NCBI GenBank assembly: GCA_949126835.1
Contig: OX421509.1
Span: forward strand, 14,477,279-14,541,278
DNA: 64,000 nt
From: Anisus vortex
Taxonomy: Eukaryota > Mollusca > Gastropoda > Planorbidae
Direction of reading: 5' to 3'
Part shown: positions 23,626 to 35,275 of the stretch, piece after piece
Numbering within the stretch: the first letter of the stretch is position 1
Layout: each line of letters begins with the position of its first letter
Program-made: the position numbers and the translations under genes
The notes under the pieces: model-generated
Seen by the model: only the letters and a program-made list of their open reading frames with translations
Database searches by the model: none
Told to the model about the DNA's origin: nothing

Positions 23626-25756
23626 ACAACTGAAGTAATGGTTCCTTTTGGCGTAACAACAGAAGTTACTGTTACTTTAGGCACAACAACTGAAGTGACG
23701 GTTCCATCAGGTGAAACAACTGAATTGACGGTTCCATCAGGCGCAACAACTGAAGAGACGGTTACTTTACGCGTAACAACTGAAGTAACAGTTCCTTTAG
23801 GCGTAACCACTGAAGTGACGGTTCCTTTAGGCGTAACAACTTAATAGTTGGTTCCTTTAGGTGTATTAACTGAAGTGATGGTTCCTTTTGACATAACAAC
23901 AAAAGTAACGATACTTTTAGGCGCAAAAACTGAAATGGCGGTTCCTTTAGTCGTAAAAACTAAAGAGACGGTTTCTTTAGACGTAACAACTGAAGTGTCG
24001 GTTCCTTTAGACGTAAAAACTGAAGTGACGGTTCCTTTGGGCGCAGCAACTGAAGTGACGGGGCTCCTTTAGGCGTAACACCTGAAGTGTCGGTTGCTTT
24101 TGGCATAACAACTCAAGTTAAGGTTCATTTTGGCGTAAAAACGGAAGTGACGGTTCCTTTAAGCGTTAGAAATAAAGTGTCAGTTCCTTTAGGCGTAACA
24201 ATTGAAGTATCTTTTCCTTTAGTCGTAACAACTGAAGAGGCAGTTCCTTTTGGCGTAACAACTGAAGTGACGGTTCCTTTAGGCGTAGCAATTGAAGTGT
24301 CGGTTCCTTCAGGCATTGAAACTGAAGTGACGGTTCCTTTAGGCGTAACAACTGAAGTGTCGGTTCCTTTTGGCATAACAACTCAAGTTAAGGTTCATTT
24401 TGACGAACAACGGAAGTGACGGTTCCTATAAGCGTAAGAAATGAAGTGTCGGTTCCTTTAGGCTTAAAAACTGAAGTGACGGTTCCTTTAGGCGTAACAT
24501 CTCAAGTGAATGTTCCCTTAGGCACAACAACTGAAGTGACGGTTCCTTTAGGCATAACAACTGAAGTGATGGTTCCTTTTGACATAACAACAAAAGTAAC
24601 GATACTTTTAGGCACAAAAACTGAAATGGCGGTTCCTTTAGTCGTTAAAACTAAAGAGACGGTTTCTTTAGGCGTCACAACTGAAGTGTCGGTTCCTTTA
24701 GGCGTCACATCTGAAGTGTCGGTTCCTGTAGGCGTAACAACTGAAGTGATGGTTCCTTTTGACATAACAACAAAAGTAACGATACTTTTAGGCACAAAAA
24801 CTGAAATGGCGGTTCCTTTAGTCGTTAAAACTAAAGAGACGGTTTCTTTAGGCGTCACAACTGAAGTGTCGGTTCCTTTAGGCGTCACATCTGAAGTGTC
24901 GGTTCCTTTAGGCGTAACAACTGAAGTGACGGTTCCTTTGGGCGCAGCAACTGAAGTGACGGGGCTCCTTTAGGCGTAACACCTGAAGTGTCGGTTGCTT
25001 TTGGCATAACAACTCAAGTTAAGGTTCATTTTGGCGTAAAAACGGAAGTGACGGTTCCTTTAAGCGTTAGAAATAAAGTGTCGGTTCCTTTAGGCGTAAC
25101 AACTGAAGTATCGTTTCCTTTAGGCGTAACAACTGAAGTGGCAGTTCCTTTTGGCGTAACAACTAAAGTGACGGTTCTTTTAGGCGTAGCAACTGAAGTG
25201 TCGGTTCCTTTAGGCGTTGAAACTGAAGTGACGGTTCCAATAGGCGTAACACCTGAAGTGACGGTTCCATTTGGCGTAAAAACTGAAGTGATGGTTCCTT
25301 TTGGCCTAACAACAGAACTAACGGTTCCTATAGGCGTAAAAACTGAAGTGATTTTCCTTTAGGCGTAACAACTTAGTTTCAGTTCCTTTAGGCGTAATAA
25401 CTGAAGTGTCGGTATCCTTTGGCATCACAACTCAAGTTAAGGTTCATTTTGGCGTAACAACGGAAGTGACGGTTCCTATAAGCGTCAGAAATAAAGTGTC
25501 CATTCCTGTAGGCCTAAAAACTGAAGTGACGGTTTCTTTAGGCTTAACACATGAAGTAACGGTTCCTTTAAGCGTAACGACTGAAGGGACGGTTCCTTTT
25601 GGCTTAACAACTGAAGTAACGGTTCCTTTAGGTGTAAAAACTGAAGTGAAGGTTCCTTTAGGCGTAACAACTTAATTGTCGGTTCCTTTAGGCATAACAA
25701 CTGAAGTGTCGGTTCCTTTTGGCATAACAACTCAAGTTAAGGTTCATTTTGGCGTA
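23626..25756 (-). repeat. 30-bp minisatellite, left part
   Basis: About 70 units of 30 bp, + strand consensus GGCGTAACAACTGAAGTGAC then GGTTCCTTTA. Higher-order copies are visible: a block starting near 24087 recurs near 24988 (about 901 bp) and a 180-bp block is doubled (24568/24748). The unit is nearly stop-free in several frames on both strands, giving spurious repeats such as TEVTVPLGV and KGTVTSVVTP. In the sulfotransferase frame a TAA occurs seven units upstream of the exon (23843-23841), so the array is best read as intronic. Confidence 0.93.
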
Positions 25757-25883
25757 TGTGACGAATGGAAACGAATCGGTCGTCACATAGGCCGAATTTT
25801 ATAACTGCCAATGTTTATAACAAATGTATTAGCATCACAACCATGTATGGATTAGGAATATATGTACATTATTTTGATTAAGC

Positions 25884-25927
<44 letters not shown>

Positions 25928-26958
25928 TTAGAAATATAAATGTTGTTTGTAAATGTTAGTATATTACCTTGTTCCCATATAGCGGGGTTTCCCGGCCAAG
26001 TAAAATGATACTATACCGCCCTCCCCCCCCCCCACCTTCCCGTGTCACCTTTTCCACCCGCGACGTGGTTATCCCCCCTTACCTGTTAAGATAGGAATCA
26101 TCTCCCTCCAACTTTGAATGGCGTACGAATTTAACGACCAGTGTCCAGATTGCAATTAAGGGTCACATAGTCTCGTGAATATCGCGCCCTCTCGCCCCCC
26201 CCTTTCCACCTTCCTGGGTGACCATATATTTCCTACCTTATCTTGTCACTGTTTCAGGAAATATAATTCCAGTTGATATCATTTTTTTCTGATCGCCAAC
26301 GGTGGACATTGACATTTTTATGCATAGATCTGGCCTTCTGCAAATGGCCCATAATTGGGCGACTTTCTAAGGCCAGGGAGATCCCTCTGTTGATCTCAAA
26401 ATTTAGTACCAGATGTCAAACCATTGGTATAGTTTACACTCCCCCTCTTCATGCCCGCTATATAAGTTGAAACTGTTCGCTGTAAATGTAGTCCTAGCGC
26501 CAGTCTCATAAGAAGACACACTTTCATTTTAGTTAGAAGTCAGATCTAACTATTGTAAATATTGTTCTACTCAGATTGTTTGATCCACCATTTTATATGC
26601 CAGTTAGTCACGAAGTTTTGCATTTTGTTGATGAATTGCCTGCATCTGCTAATAGTTTACCTTCATCATTGTATTATTATTGCTAGCCATTTTCCGCTAC
26701 TATTGAATAAAGTCATACAGTTTTCTCTCATAAGACAACAGCGTTGGTTACTGTTTGGTTAGAACGTGACATTGTTGGTTAGACTTAGACGTTTACGAAG
26801 CCACGTCTAAGGAAAGGTGTCAAATATAAATTTGCAAACGTACAGTAGAGGCTGCCATCCGACTTCAAAAGATACCTCCAGACCAACGAAGCCAAGGGTG
26901 TGAGTTGAAACCTCCACCACACGTGTAACCGGGTCGAATCCACAACTACCGGGTTACA
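25757..26958 (+). repeat. 5' LTR of retrotransposon 1
   Basis: Begins TGTGACGAATGG and ends GGGTTACA. Contains an 18-unit AG microsatellite (about 25887-25922) and a C-run near 26023. A TATATAAG at about 26459-26466 is a candidate promoter element, and AATAAA at 26706-26711 a candidate polyadenylation signal. Confidence 0.93.
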
Positions 26959-27481
26959 TAATTGGGGGCTCGTCCGGGATTCGAATCTGGGCACCATTTG
27001 AAGCGGTCCAGCTTGATTGTATTTTTGCTGGGGGCTCTTATTCACCTCTAACAGAAAAGCCACTGTCCTGACAACCCGGTGACAACCTGTATCAACCCCT
27101 ACACAAACACTGCCTGTCTCCTGAAGAAAGTCAACTAGACCTACCCTGCACATTTCATTGAACATTGCTTGTTAACTGAAGAGTGTCAACTGCCAACCAG
27201 ACAACCCTGTAGACAACCCTTTGCCACACGTTTATCCACCTGACACCATAGATCAGCTTCAACGCCGTCGTGAGACAACACAGCTAATAGTTACCGAAGT
27301 CCACAAGACAGAATTAAAAACATTCTAACATTCTAGTGACATTAGTGAATAGTGTATAAGTGTGTGTGTGTGTTAGTGATATGGATTTCTGTAATTCAAA
27401 TTAGGAAGGCTGAAGGGTAAGTGATCCTTTTACTTTTGTTATATCATTGGCAATTTAGCATAATTTAGAAGTTAGAATATC
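26959..27481 (+). promoter_or_regulatory. Primer binding site and 5' leader of retrotransposon 1
   Basis: The 18-nt primer binding site at 26963-26980 is followed by about 500 nt of leader with no supported ORF before the ATG at 27482. A GT microsatellite lies near 27360. Confidence 0.85.
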
Positions 27482-29740
27482 ATGGCCGATATTGTAAGCA
27501 TTAAACGTGTTGCTAGAGAAGAAGCTGAGGCCGCTAACCTCACTGGTAATGAGATGTTAGAATATATTAAGCAACAGGTCGCTGAGTTTAGGGAGGCAGA
27601 AAAGTTAAAAATTGAGTCCGAAAATGAAAAGTTAAAAATTGAATCAGAAAAAGAAAAGTTAAAAATTGAATCAGAAAAAGAAAAGTTAAAAATTGAATCA
27701 GAAAAAGAATTGCAAATTAGGTTGGCCCAAATTGAGGCTGAGAAAGTAATACAGTTAAGACAGGCAGAATTAGCGGCCCCCGGTATGTGCACTCCGAATT
27801 CCCCTTCCTCTCAAACTTCAACAGAGCACTCAAATGACTCATTCACCCCCAAATACTACTCTTTCACACCTGACATTTTTGACCCGTCATTAGAGACCAT
27901 TGACGTCTACCTTAATAGGTATGAACATTTAGCTGTAAACCATAATGTCCACAAAGAACTATGGGTTAGACATTTAGTTCAGTCTCTAAGAGGCCAAGCT
28001 TATGAGGTTTACAACAAACTTCCTTCTAATGACAAAGACAGTTATGAAACATTGAAAAATGCGCTACTGATAAAGTACGAATTGACGGCTAGATCATACA
28101 ATAGGAAATTTAGAGAATCACAAATAAAAGAAGGAGAGACGTATGTTCAGTTTGCAGACAGGCTAAATTCATATTTAATCAAATGGGTAGAACTCGCATC
28201 GCATGAAAAAACATTTCAAGGACTAGCCGAGCTAGTCCTAACAGAACAATTGAGACATAATATGTCTTATAAAATGAAAGTGTTCCTGGACGAACGTAAG
28301 GTGGGTACCTTTAACAAATTGGTAGAGTTAGCGGATCGCTACGCCACAGCTCACCAAGAGGAAAATCTGACAACCCACCCCCCACGCCCCCGCCTTGATA
28401 AACCCCAGGCAGGGCGCCCCAACGGGCCTATAGATAAGAAAAACTCACATCGCTATCCGCCCCAGCACGAAAATCAGCAAACGCTACGCCCCTACCATCA
28501 AACAAATGGAGGGAGCAATCGCCTAGAGCACTCAAACCCTTTTTCGAGTGATAGGAGAGACCGCCCCACACAGGCCCGCGTGTCCTCCGTTGTAGTCCGA
28601 ACCGACTCTGAGGAGCCGGAAAATCCAAGGACACCCATTTATAATTTGGGAACCTTAGCTACTTGCACTAATGAGTTAGAAACTCAGGTGACTTTGATTG
28701 ATGAATCGAAAACCTCGCCTACCCCTGGGAGCCACAATGGCCCCAAAGAAACAGACACGGTTGAACTGAATGGGGAACCAGCAACTTGTCACTTTGATAG
28801 TGGTTGTCAATACGACTCCATTGTTTCCGCTTCGCGGATACGACCCGGCGACCTTACGGGTCAGTTTGTAAGCCTTCGAGGGCCATCCCTCTCTGCACCC
28901 GTCCAGAATCTTCCCATTGCGCGTATTCACATAAATTCTCCTTTTGTGCGTGGCACGATAAATGCAGCGGTCATGAAAGACCTAGTTTATGATGTTATTT
29001 TGGGATGCAAGTACGTTTTTCTAGCTATCCCACAGACCCCTATGATCCTGACCCCGGTTATCACCCAAGCCCGCCCCGAGACAGTGGACTCCACAGTAGA
29101 TCCTCCGCCCTCTCACCAAGATTTTATTAAAGCTCAGCAGGAAGACCTTTCCCTAAATTCAGTTAGAGAAAAAAACCAAACAAGCTTGCGCGATTCTAGA
29201 ACAGCTTATGTTTTCTTTAAAGCAAACCTTCTCTATAGACAGCCTTGCGCTGATCAAGATGAAAAGCCCCAGGTAATAGACATAGCCCATGACTTTCATA
29301 TAGGAGCCCACCAAGAACAGACGTCGACTGTTCAAAAAGTGAAACATGACTATTACTGGCCCGGTATGTCGGGTGACAGCAAAAGATTTGTATCTTCGGG
29401 TCACCAGGGCCAAGTCATGACAAAAAAACGCCTCACTCCACCTGTACCGTTAGGTGAGATCCCAGTGGGGGATATTCCCATTAAACGGGTGTCAGTAGAC
29501 CTAATAGGTCCCCTCCCCCGGTCGCGGTATAAGGACGCTTATATCCTGAGTGTAGTGTGCCAATCGACTAAATGGCCAGACAGATTACCGACCCTTCTCA
29601 TTCATGGCTTCAGGCAAAATCTTAACCGCCGACTAATGCGACAGTCTCTGTCTTTGATCCCGTACATACCAGGACCCGAAAACTGCCTATCAGACTTCCT
29701 CAACCGCCACTCTATTGCAAACAAAACGGGAGAGGACTAA
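27482..29740 (+). CDS. Gag-protease-partial integrase ORF of retrotransposon 1
   Basis: One open frame of 752 residues from ATG to TAG. Residues 40-85 are a coiled coil built on a 9-residue tandem repeat (KLKIESEKE, four times), mirrored by a 27-bp DNA repeat. Residues about 115-300 look like a gag capsid domain. No zinc knuckle is seen. A retroviral-type protease site (FDSG) is at about residue 438. Reverse transcriptase and most of RNase H are missing. Residues about 595-640 are the integrase zinc-binding region (HDFH...H...YYWPGM), whose cysteine pair is lost. VDLIGPLP at about 671 starts the integrase core, which soon breaks off. The last 45 residues (YIPGPENCLSDFLNR) match the end of RNase H, so the order is scrambled. 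Confidence 0.9.
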   Translation: MADIVSIKRVAREEAEAANLTGNEMLEYIKQQVAEFREAEKLKIESENEKLKIESEKEKLKIESEKEKLKIESEKELQIRLAQIEAEKVIQLRQAELAAPGMCTPNSPSSQTSTEHSNDSFTPKYYSFTPDIFDPSLETIDVYLNRYEHLAVNHNVHKELWVRHLVQSLRGQAYEVYNKLPSNDKDSYETLKNALLIKYELTARSYNRKFRESQIKEGETYVQFADRLNSYLIKWVELASHEKTFQGLAELVLTEQLRHNMSYKMKVFLDERKVGTFNKLVELADRYATAHQEENLTTHPPRPRLDKPQAGRPNGPIDKKNSHRYPPQHENQQTLRPYHQTNGGSNRLEHSNPFSSDRRDRPTQARVSSVVVRTDSEEPENPRTPIYNLGTLATCTNELETQVTLIDESKTSPTPGSHNGPKETDTVELNGEPATCHFDSGCQYDSIVSASRIRPGDLTGQFVSLRGPSLSAPVQNLPIARIHINSPFVRGTINAAVMKDLVYDVILGCKYVFLAIPQTPMILTPVITQARPETVDSTVDPPPSHQDFIKAQQEDLSLNSVREKNQTSLRDSRTAYVFFKANLLYRQPCADQDEKPQVIDIAHDFHIGAHQEQTSTVQKVKHDYYWPGMSGDSKRFVSSGHQGQVMTKKRLTPPVPLGEIPVGDIPIKRVSVDLIGPLPRSRYKDAYILSVVCQSTKWPDRLPTLLIHGFRQNLNRRLMRQSLSLIPYIPGPENCLSDFLNRHSIANKTGED

Positions 29741-29929
29741 GAAGCCCTCCTGTTTCATTGTATATATCTTCTGTCATTATCATAAATCTGTAAGTATCTC
29801 AATTTATCTCTTAGTTTTTTTTTTGTTATAGACTTGTAACTTTTGGGGTGTATAATCTCGCGATTGTTCTCGTAATAGCGTTTATTAACAGTTCTTATCA
29901 TAGATAAGAACTTTTGTTGGTGGGGATAT
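29741..29929 (+). other. 3' non-coding part and polypurine tract of retrotransposon 1
   Basis: Short AT-rich stretch between the ORF stop and the 3' LTR. It contains an inverted repeat (GTTCTTATC/GATAAGAAC) just before the purine tract. Confidence 0.75.
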
Positions 29930-30056
29930 TGTGACGAATGGAAACGAATCGGTCGTCACATAGGCCGAATTTTATAACTGCCAATGTTTATAACAAATGT
30001 ATTAGCATCACAACCATGTATGGATTAGGAATATATGTACATTATTTTGATTAAGC

Positions 30057-30100
<44 letters not shown>

Positions 30101-31130
30101 TTAGAAATATAAATGTTGTTTGTAAATGTTAGTATATTACCTTGTTCCCATATAGCGGGGTTTCCCGGCCAAGTAAAATGATACTATACCGCCCTCCCCC
30201 CCCCCACCTTCCCGTGTCACCTTTTCCACCCGCGACGTGGTTATCCCCCCTTACCTGTTAAGATAGGAATCATCTCCCTCCAACTTTGAATGGCGTACGA
30301 ATTTAACGACCAGTGTCCAGATTGCAATTAAGGGTCACATAGTCTCGTGAATATCGCGCCCTCTCGCCCCCCCCTTTCCACCTTCCTGGGTGACCATATA
30401 TTTCCTACCTTATCTTGTCACTGTTTCAGGAAATATAATTCCAGTTGATATCATTTTTTTCTGATCGCCAACGGTGGACATTGACATTTTTATGCATAGA
30501 TCTGGCCTTCTGCAAATGGCCCATAATTGGGCGACTTTCTAAGGCCAGGGAGATCCCTCTGTTGATCTCAAAATTTAGTACCAGATGTCAAACCATTGGT
30601 ATAGTTTACACTCCCCCTCTTCATGCCCGCTATATAAGTTGAAACTGTTCGCTGTAAATGTAGTCCTAGCGCCAGTCTCATAAGAAGACACACTTTCATT
30701 TTAGTTAGAAGTCAGATCTAACTATTGTAAATATTGTTCTACTCAGATTGTTTGATCCACCATTTTATATGCCAGTTAGTCACGAAGTTTTGCATTTTGT
30801 TGATGAATTGCCTGCATCTGCTAATAGTTTACCTTCATCATTGTATTATTATTGCTAGCCATTTTCCGCTACTATTGAATAAAGTCATACAGTTTTCTCT
30901 CATAAGACAACAGCGTTGGTTACTGTTTGGTTAGAACGTGACATTGTTGGTTAGACTTAGACGTTTACGAAGCCACGTCTAAGGAAAGGTGTCAAATATA
31001 AATTTGCAAACGTACAGTAGAGGCTGCCATCCGACTTCAAAAGATACCTCCAGACCAACGAAGCCAAGGGTGTGAGTTGAAACCTCCACCACACGTGTAA
31101 CCGGGTCGAATCCACAACTACCGGGTTACA
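29930..31130 (+). repeat. 3' LTR of retrotransposon 1
   Basis: 1201 bp, the same as the 5' LTR apart from one C fewer in the homopolymer, as far as a visual comparison shows. Followed by the target duplication GCGTA. Confidence 0.93.
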
Positions 31131-33850
31131 GCGTACAAGGGAAGTGACGGTTCCTATAAGCGTAAGAAATGAAGTGTCGGTTCCTTTAGGCTTAAACATG
31201 AAGTGACGGTTTCTTTAGGCTTAACGCCTGAAGTAACGGTTCCTTTAGACGTAACATCTCAAGTGAATGTTCCCTTAGGCATAACAACTGAAGTGACGGT
31301 TCCTTTAGGCATAACAACTGAAGTGACAGTTCCTTTTGACGTAACAACTGAAGTGATAGTTCCTTTTGGCGTAACAACAGTAGTAACGGTGCCTTTAGGC
31401 GCATCATCGGAATTGACGGTTCCATCAGGCGTAACAACTGAATTGACAGTTCTTTTAGGTGTAACAACTGAACTGACAGTTCCTTTAGGCGTAAGAATTG
31501 AAAAGACGGATCCTTTAGGCGTAACAACTAAAGTGACGGTTCCTTTGGGCGCAGCATTTGAAATGACGGTTCCTTTAAGCGTTAGAAATGAAGTGTCGGT
31601 ACCTTTAGGCGTAACAACAGAAGTAACAGTTCCTTTAGGCGCAACAACTGAAGTGACGGTTCCATCAGGCGTAACTACTAAATTGACGGTTCCTTAAGGC
31701 GTAACATCTTAATTGTCGGTTACTTTAGGCGTAACAACTGAAGTGATGGTTCCTTTAGGCGTAGCACCTGAAGTGACAGTTCCTTTTGGCGTAAAAACTG
31801 AAGTGATAGTTCCTTTTGGCGTAACAACAGAAGTAACGGTTCCTTTAGGCGCAACAACTGAATGACGTTTCCTTCAGGCGAAACAACTGAATTGACGGTT
31901 TCTTTAGGCGTAACAAATGAAGTGACAGTTCCTTTAGGCGCAAAAACTGAAATGGCGGCTCCTTTAGGCGTAACAACTAAAGTGACAGTTTCTTTAGGCG
32001 TAACAACAGACGATTTTTTTAGGCGTAACAACTGAAGTGTCGGTTCCTTTAGGCGTAAAAACTGAAGTGACGGTTCCTTTGGGCATAACAACTCAAGTTA
32101 AGGTTCATTTTGGCGTAAAAACGGAAGTGACGGTTCCTTTAAGCGTTAGAAACGAAGTGACGGTTCCTTTAGGCGTAACACCTGAAGTATCGGTTCCTTT
32201 CGGCGTAACAACTGAAGTGACAGTTCCTTTCGGCGTAACAACTGAAGTGATGCTTCCTTTTGGCGTAACAACAGAAGTAACGGTTCCTTTAAGAGCAACA
32301 ACTGAAGTGACGGTTCCATCAGGCGTAACAACTAAATTGACGGTTCCTTTAGGCGTAACAACTGAAGTGCCGGTTCCTTTAGGTGTAAAGACTGAATTGA
32401 CGGTTCCTTTGGGCGCAGCAACTGAAGTGACAGTTCCTTTAGACGTAACATCTCAAGTGAATGTTCCCTTAGGCATAACAACTGAAGTGACGGTTCCTTT
32501 AGGCATAACAACTGAAGTGACAGTTCCTTTTGACGTAACAACTGAAGTGATAGTTCCTTTTGGCGTAACAACAGTAGTAACGGTGCCTTTAGGCGCATCA
32601 TCGGAATTGACGGTTCCATCAGGCGTAACAACTGAATTGACAGTTCTTTTAGGTGTAACAACTGAACTGACAGTTCCTTTAGGCGTAAGAATTGAAAAGA
32701 CGGATCCTTTAGGCGTAACAACTAAAGTGACGGTTCCTTTGGGCGCAGCATTTGAAATGACGGTTCCTTTAAGCGTTAGAAATGAAGTGTCGGTACCTTT
32801 AGGCGTAACAACAGAAGTAACAGTTCCTTTAGGCGCAACAACTGAAGTGACGGTTCCATCAGGCGTAACTACTAAATTGACGGTTCCTTAAGGCGTAACA
32901 TCTTATTTGTCGGTTACTTTAGGCGTAACAACTGAAGTGATGGTTCCTTTAGGCGTAGCACCTGAAGTGACAGTTCCTTTTGGCGTAAAAACTGAAGTGA
33001 TAGTTCCTTTTGGCGTAACAACAGAAGTAACGGTTCCTTTAGGCGCAACAACTGAATGACGTTTCCTTCAGGCGAAACAACTGAATTGACGGTTTCTTTA
33101 GGCGTAACAAATGAAGTGACAGTTCCTTTAGGCGCAAAAACTGAAATGGCGGCTCCTTTAGGCGTAACAACTAAAGTGACAGTTTCTTTAGGCGTAACAA
33201 CAGACGATTTTTTTAGGCGTAACAACTGAAGTGTCGGTTCCTTTAGGCGTAAAAACTGAAGTGACGGTTCCTTTGGGCATAACAACTCAAGTTAAGGTTC
33301 ATTTTAGCGTAAAAACGGAAGTGACGGTTCCTTTAAGCGTTAGAAACGAAGTGACGGTTCCTTTAGGCGTAACACCTGAAGTATCGGTTCCTTTCGGCGT
33401 AACAACTGAAGTGACAGTTCCTTTCGGCGTAACAACTGAAGCGATGCTTCCTTTTGGCGTAACAACAGAAGTAACGGTTCCTTTAAGAGCAACAACTGAA
33501 GTGACGGTTCCATCAGGCGTAACAACTAAATTGACGGTTCCTTTAGGCGTAACAACTGAAGTGCCGGTTCCTTTAGGTGTAAAGACTGAATTGACGGTTC
33601 CTTTGGGCGCAGCAACTGAAGTGACAGTTCCTTTAGGCGTAACAACGTAATTGTCGGTTGCTTTAGGCGTAACAATTGAAGTGACATTTTATTTTGGCGT
33701 AACAACTGAAGTGATGGTTCCTTTTGGCGTAACAACAGAAATAACAGCACCTTTAGGCGCAACAACTGAATTGACGGTTCCTTTGTAGGCGTAACAACTG
33801 AAGAGACGGTTTCTTTAGGCGTAACAAGTTAGTAACAACTGAAGTGTCGG
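31131..33850 (-). repeat. 30-bp minisatellite, right part
   Basis: Continuation of the array interrupted by retrotransposon 1, about 90 units. A higher-order repeat of about 1194 bp is clear: the segments beginning near 31720 and 32914 translate identically over 123 residues, and 31203-31697 recurs inside 32400-32891. The + strand frame is open for 284 codons (32037-32891) without the features of a real protein. Confidence 0.93.
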
Positions 33851-33894
33851 TTCCATTGGTGCCCGGGGACAATGCGCCCCTGTCCCACCCCTCC

Positions 33895-34050
33895 AGCTAG
33901 ACCTTTCCCATGTGTATATCCCAAACCCCGGCCCATGTATATAGCCCTATTCCATGGATATAACCCCATCCCATGTATGTAGCCATACACCATTTATATA
34001 TCCATATCCCGTGAATATAGTCCTTTCCAATGTATAGTCATAGCCCCATG
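33895..34050. repeat. Degenerate CCATGTATATA tandem repeat
   Basis: Several decayed units of about 22-24 bp of the form CCCATGTATATAGCCC. No gene. Confidence 0.7.
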
Positions 34051-34097
34051 CAAAATGGCCATATTTTATACAAGTTTTTATGCTATATAGTCTAGTA

Positions 34098-34413
34098 CAT
34101 GAGTCAGGAACCTTTTTGTCTGAGAGAGCCATGGACACCACATATTTTAACAATTAATTCTGTGAGAGCCATACATTATGTTTAAAACTAAAAATTCAAG
34201 TAAATGAGTGCATTTTGTGTAAGTTTATCTCTGTATCACTTCTGATGCTTAGCTGCAGTAGATTTTAGCTAATTTGTAGAATGAAATATTGATATGCAAT
34301 TAATATGTAGATCAAAGGAGTCTAAAGAAACATTTTTTTTATAATCGAACATTTGTCTGCGAGCCAGATGCAGCCACCAATAGAGCTCGCGAGTCAAAGG
34401 TTCCCGACCCCTG
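34098..34413. mobile_element. hAT-type MITE, 316 bp
   Basis: Terminal inverted repeats CATGAGTCAGGAACC and (reverse complement of the right end) CAGGGGTCGGGAACC. Perfect 8-bp target duplication GTCTAGTA at 34090-34097 and 34414-34421. No coding capacity. Confidence 0.93.
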
Positions 34414-34599
34414 GTCTAGTAGAACTGTCAATGAAATTCATAACTTCTCAACAAACACATACACACAAAAAAGAAAAAAAGTTGATTTAATAAATATCGT
34501 AGTTTGTAGGTTGGGCAAACACCTTATCACAAAATACCTAACACCCTTCGAATATAGGTCTACCGGACTCCTCATAATATAGCCTACTTCCCTTACCGG

Positions 34600-34761
34600 T
34601 AGGGTTGCCATCCGACCCGATATATCGGGACCGTCACCGTTGTGGACCGTCCATGTAATTGTGTTCTAAATAAATAGTAGGTCTAACTATATTAAATCAT
34701 TTTTACGTCATTTTTACACCCCAATCAGAGTGTGCCGACGAGGCTAGATATGGCAACCCTA
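34600..34761. mobile_element. hAT-like MITE, 162 bp
   Basis: 12-bp terminal inverted repeats TAGGGTTGCCAT at both ends. 8-bp target duplication with one mismatch: CTTACCGG (34592-34599) and CTTACAGG (34762-34769). Confidence 0.85.
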
Positions 34762-35275
34762 CTTACAGGGCAACCAGCCCATGGGAAAATTTGATCTAAT
34801 TTTAAACATGTCCGTCTTTTTTAAATGTAGGCCTATTTGTTTATTTCATACCCGGTGGTCTGGTAAAAACCAGTGCTAACCACCACTAAAAAATCGGACA
34901 CCTAATAATAGGCACTAGGGCTAATATAGCTTTCAATTCATTTCAAATATAAACACTACGTTACTTTTAATCACAATAAATCAACTCAATAAAATACCGC
35001 GGAAATGCACAGTTTAAAATGTCTGTGCCAGTGTGACGTCATATAGTCTAATAAATAGGCCCTACCGCCAAATCTGAATGTGTTTAACTAATCTATCGCA
35101 GCTTTAAGTGTGTAAGTGTAGAGAGAAATAAAATAGACACGCTTCCCCACTTCAACGTAAGAATGTGTTTTAAATACTTTTAAACAAGTATCATTGTTAG
35201 GTTATGTATGAAGGATTTTTAAATATGCATGCAGCCCGAATTAGATATCAATAAATAAAAATATTTAATGCCTTT
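34762..35275. other. Spacer, no gene seen
   Basis: AT-rich non-coding sequence between a MITE and a solo LTR. No ORF or repeat structure that I can support. Confidence 0.4.

Larger units (their letters stand above)
25757..31130 (+). mobile_element. LTR retrotransposon 1 (Ty3/gypsy-like, RT-less)
   Basis: A complete insertion with two LTRs (25757-26958 and 29930-31130) and a 5-bp target duplication GCGTA (25752-25756 and 31131-31135) inside the minisatellite. The primer binding site TGGGGGCTCGTCCGGGAT at 26963-26980 has the form of a tRNA-Pro site. A purine-rich tract (GGTGGGGATAT) precedes the 3' LTR. One long ORF carries gag, protease and partial integrase, with no reverse transcriptase. 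The LTRs look the same over their length apart from one base in a C-run (11 versus 10 C), so the insertion is very recent. It cannot be autonomous. Confidence 0.95.

Noticed and set aside
23618..23810. Repeat stalk fused to the sulfotransferase
   Set aside because: An in-frame TAA occurs seven units upstream and a usable acceptor lies at the exon border, so fusion is less likely. It is kept only as a test in the findings.
26961..27000. Possible tRNA gene (TTCGAATC near TGGGGGCTCGTCC)
   Set aside because: Its position right after an LTR identifies it as the primer binding site; no cloverleaf can be formed.
32037..32891. 284-codon + strand frame of TVPLGVTTEV-type repeats
   Set aside because: Frames shift with single-base indels between units and opposite-strand frames are open too. 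No start context, unique domain or splice structure was found.
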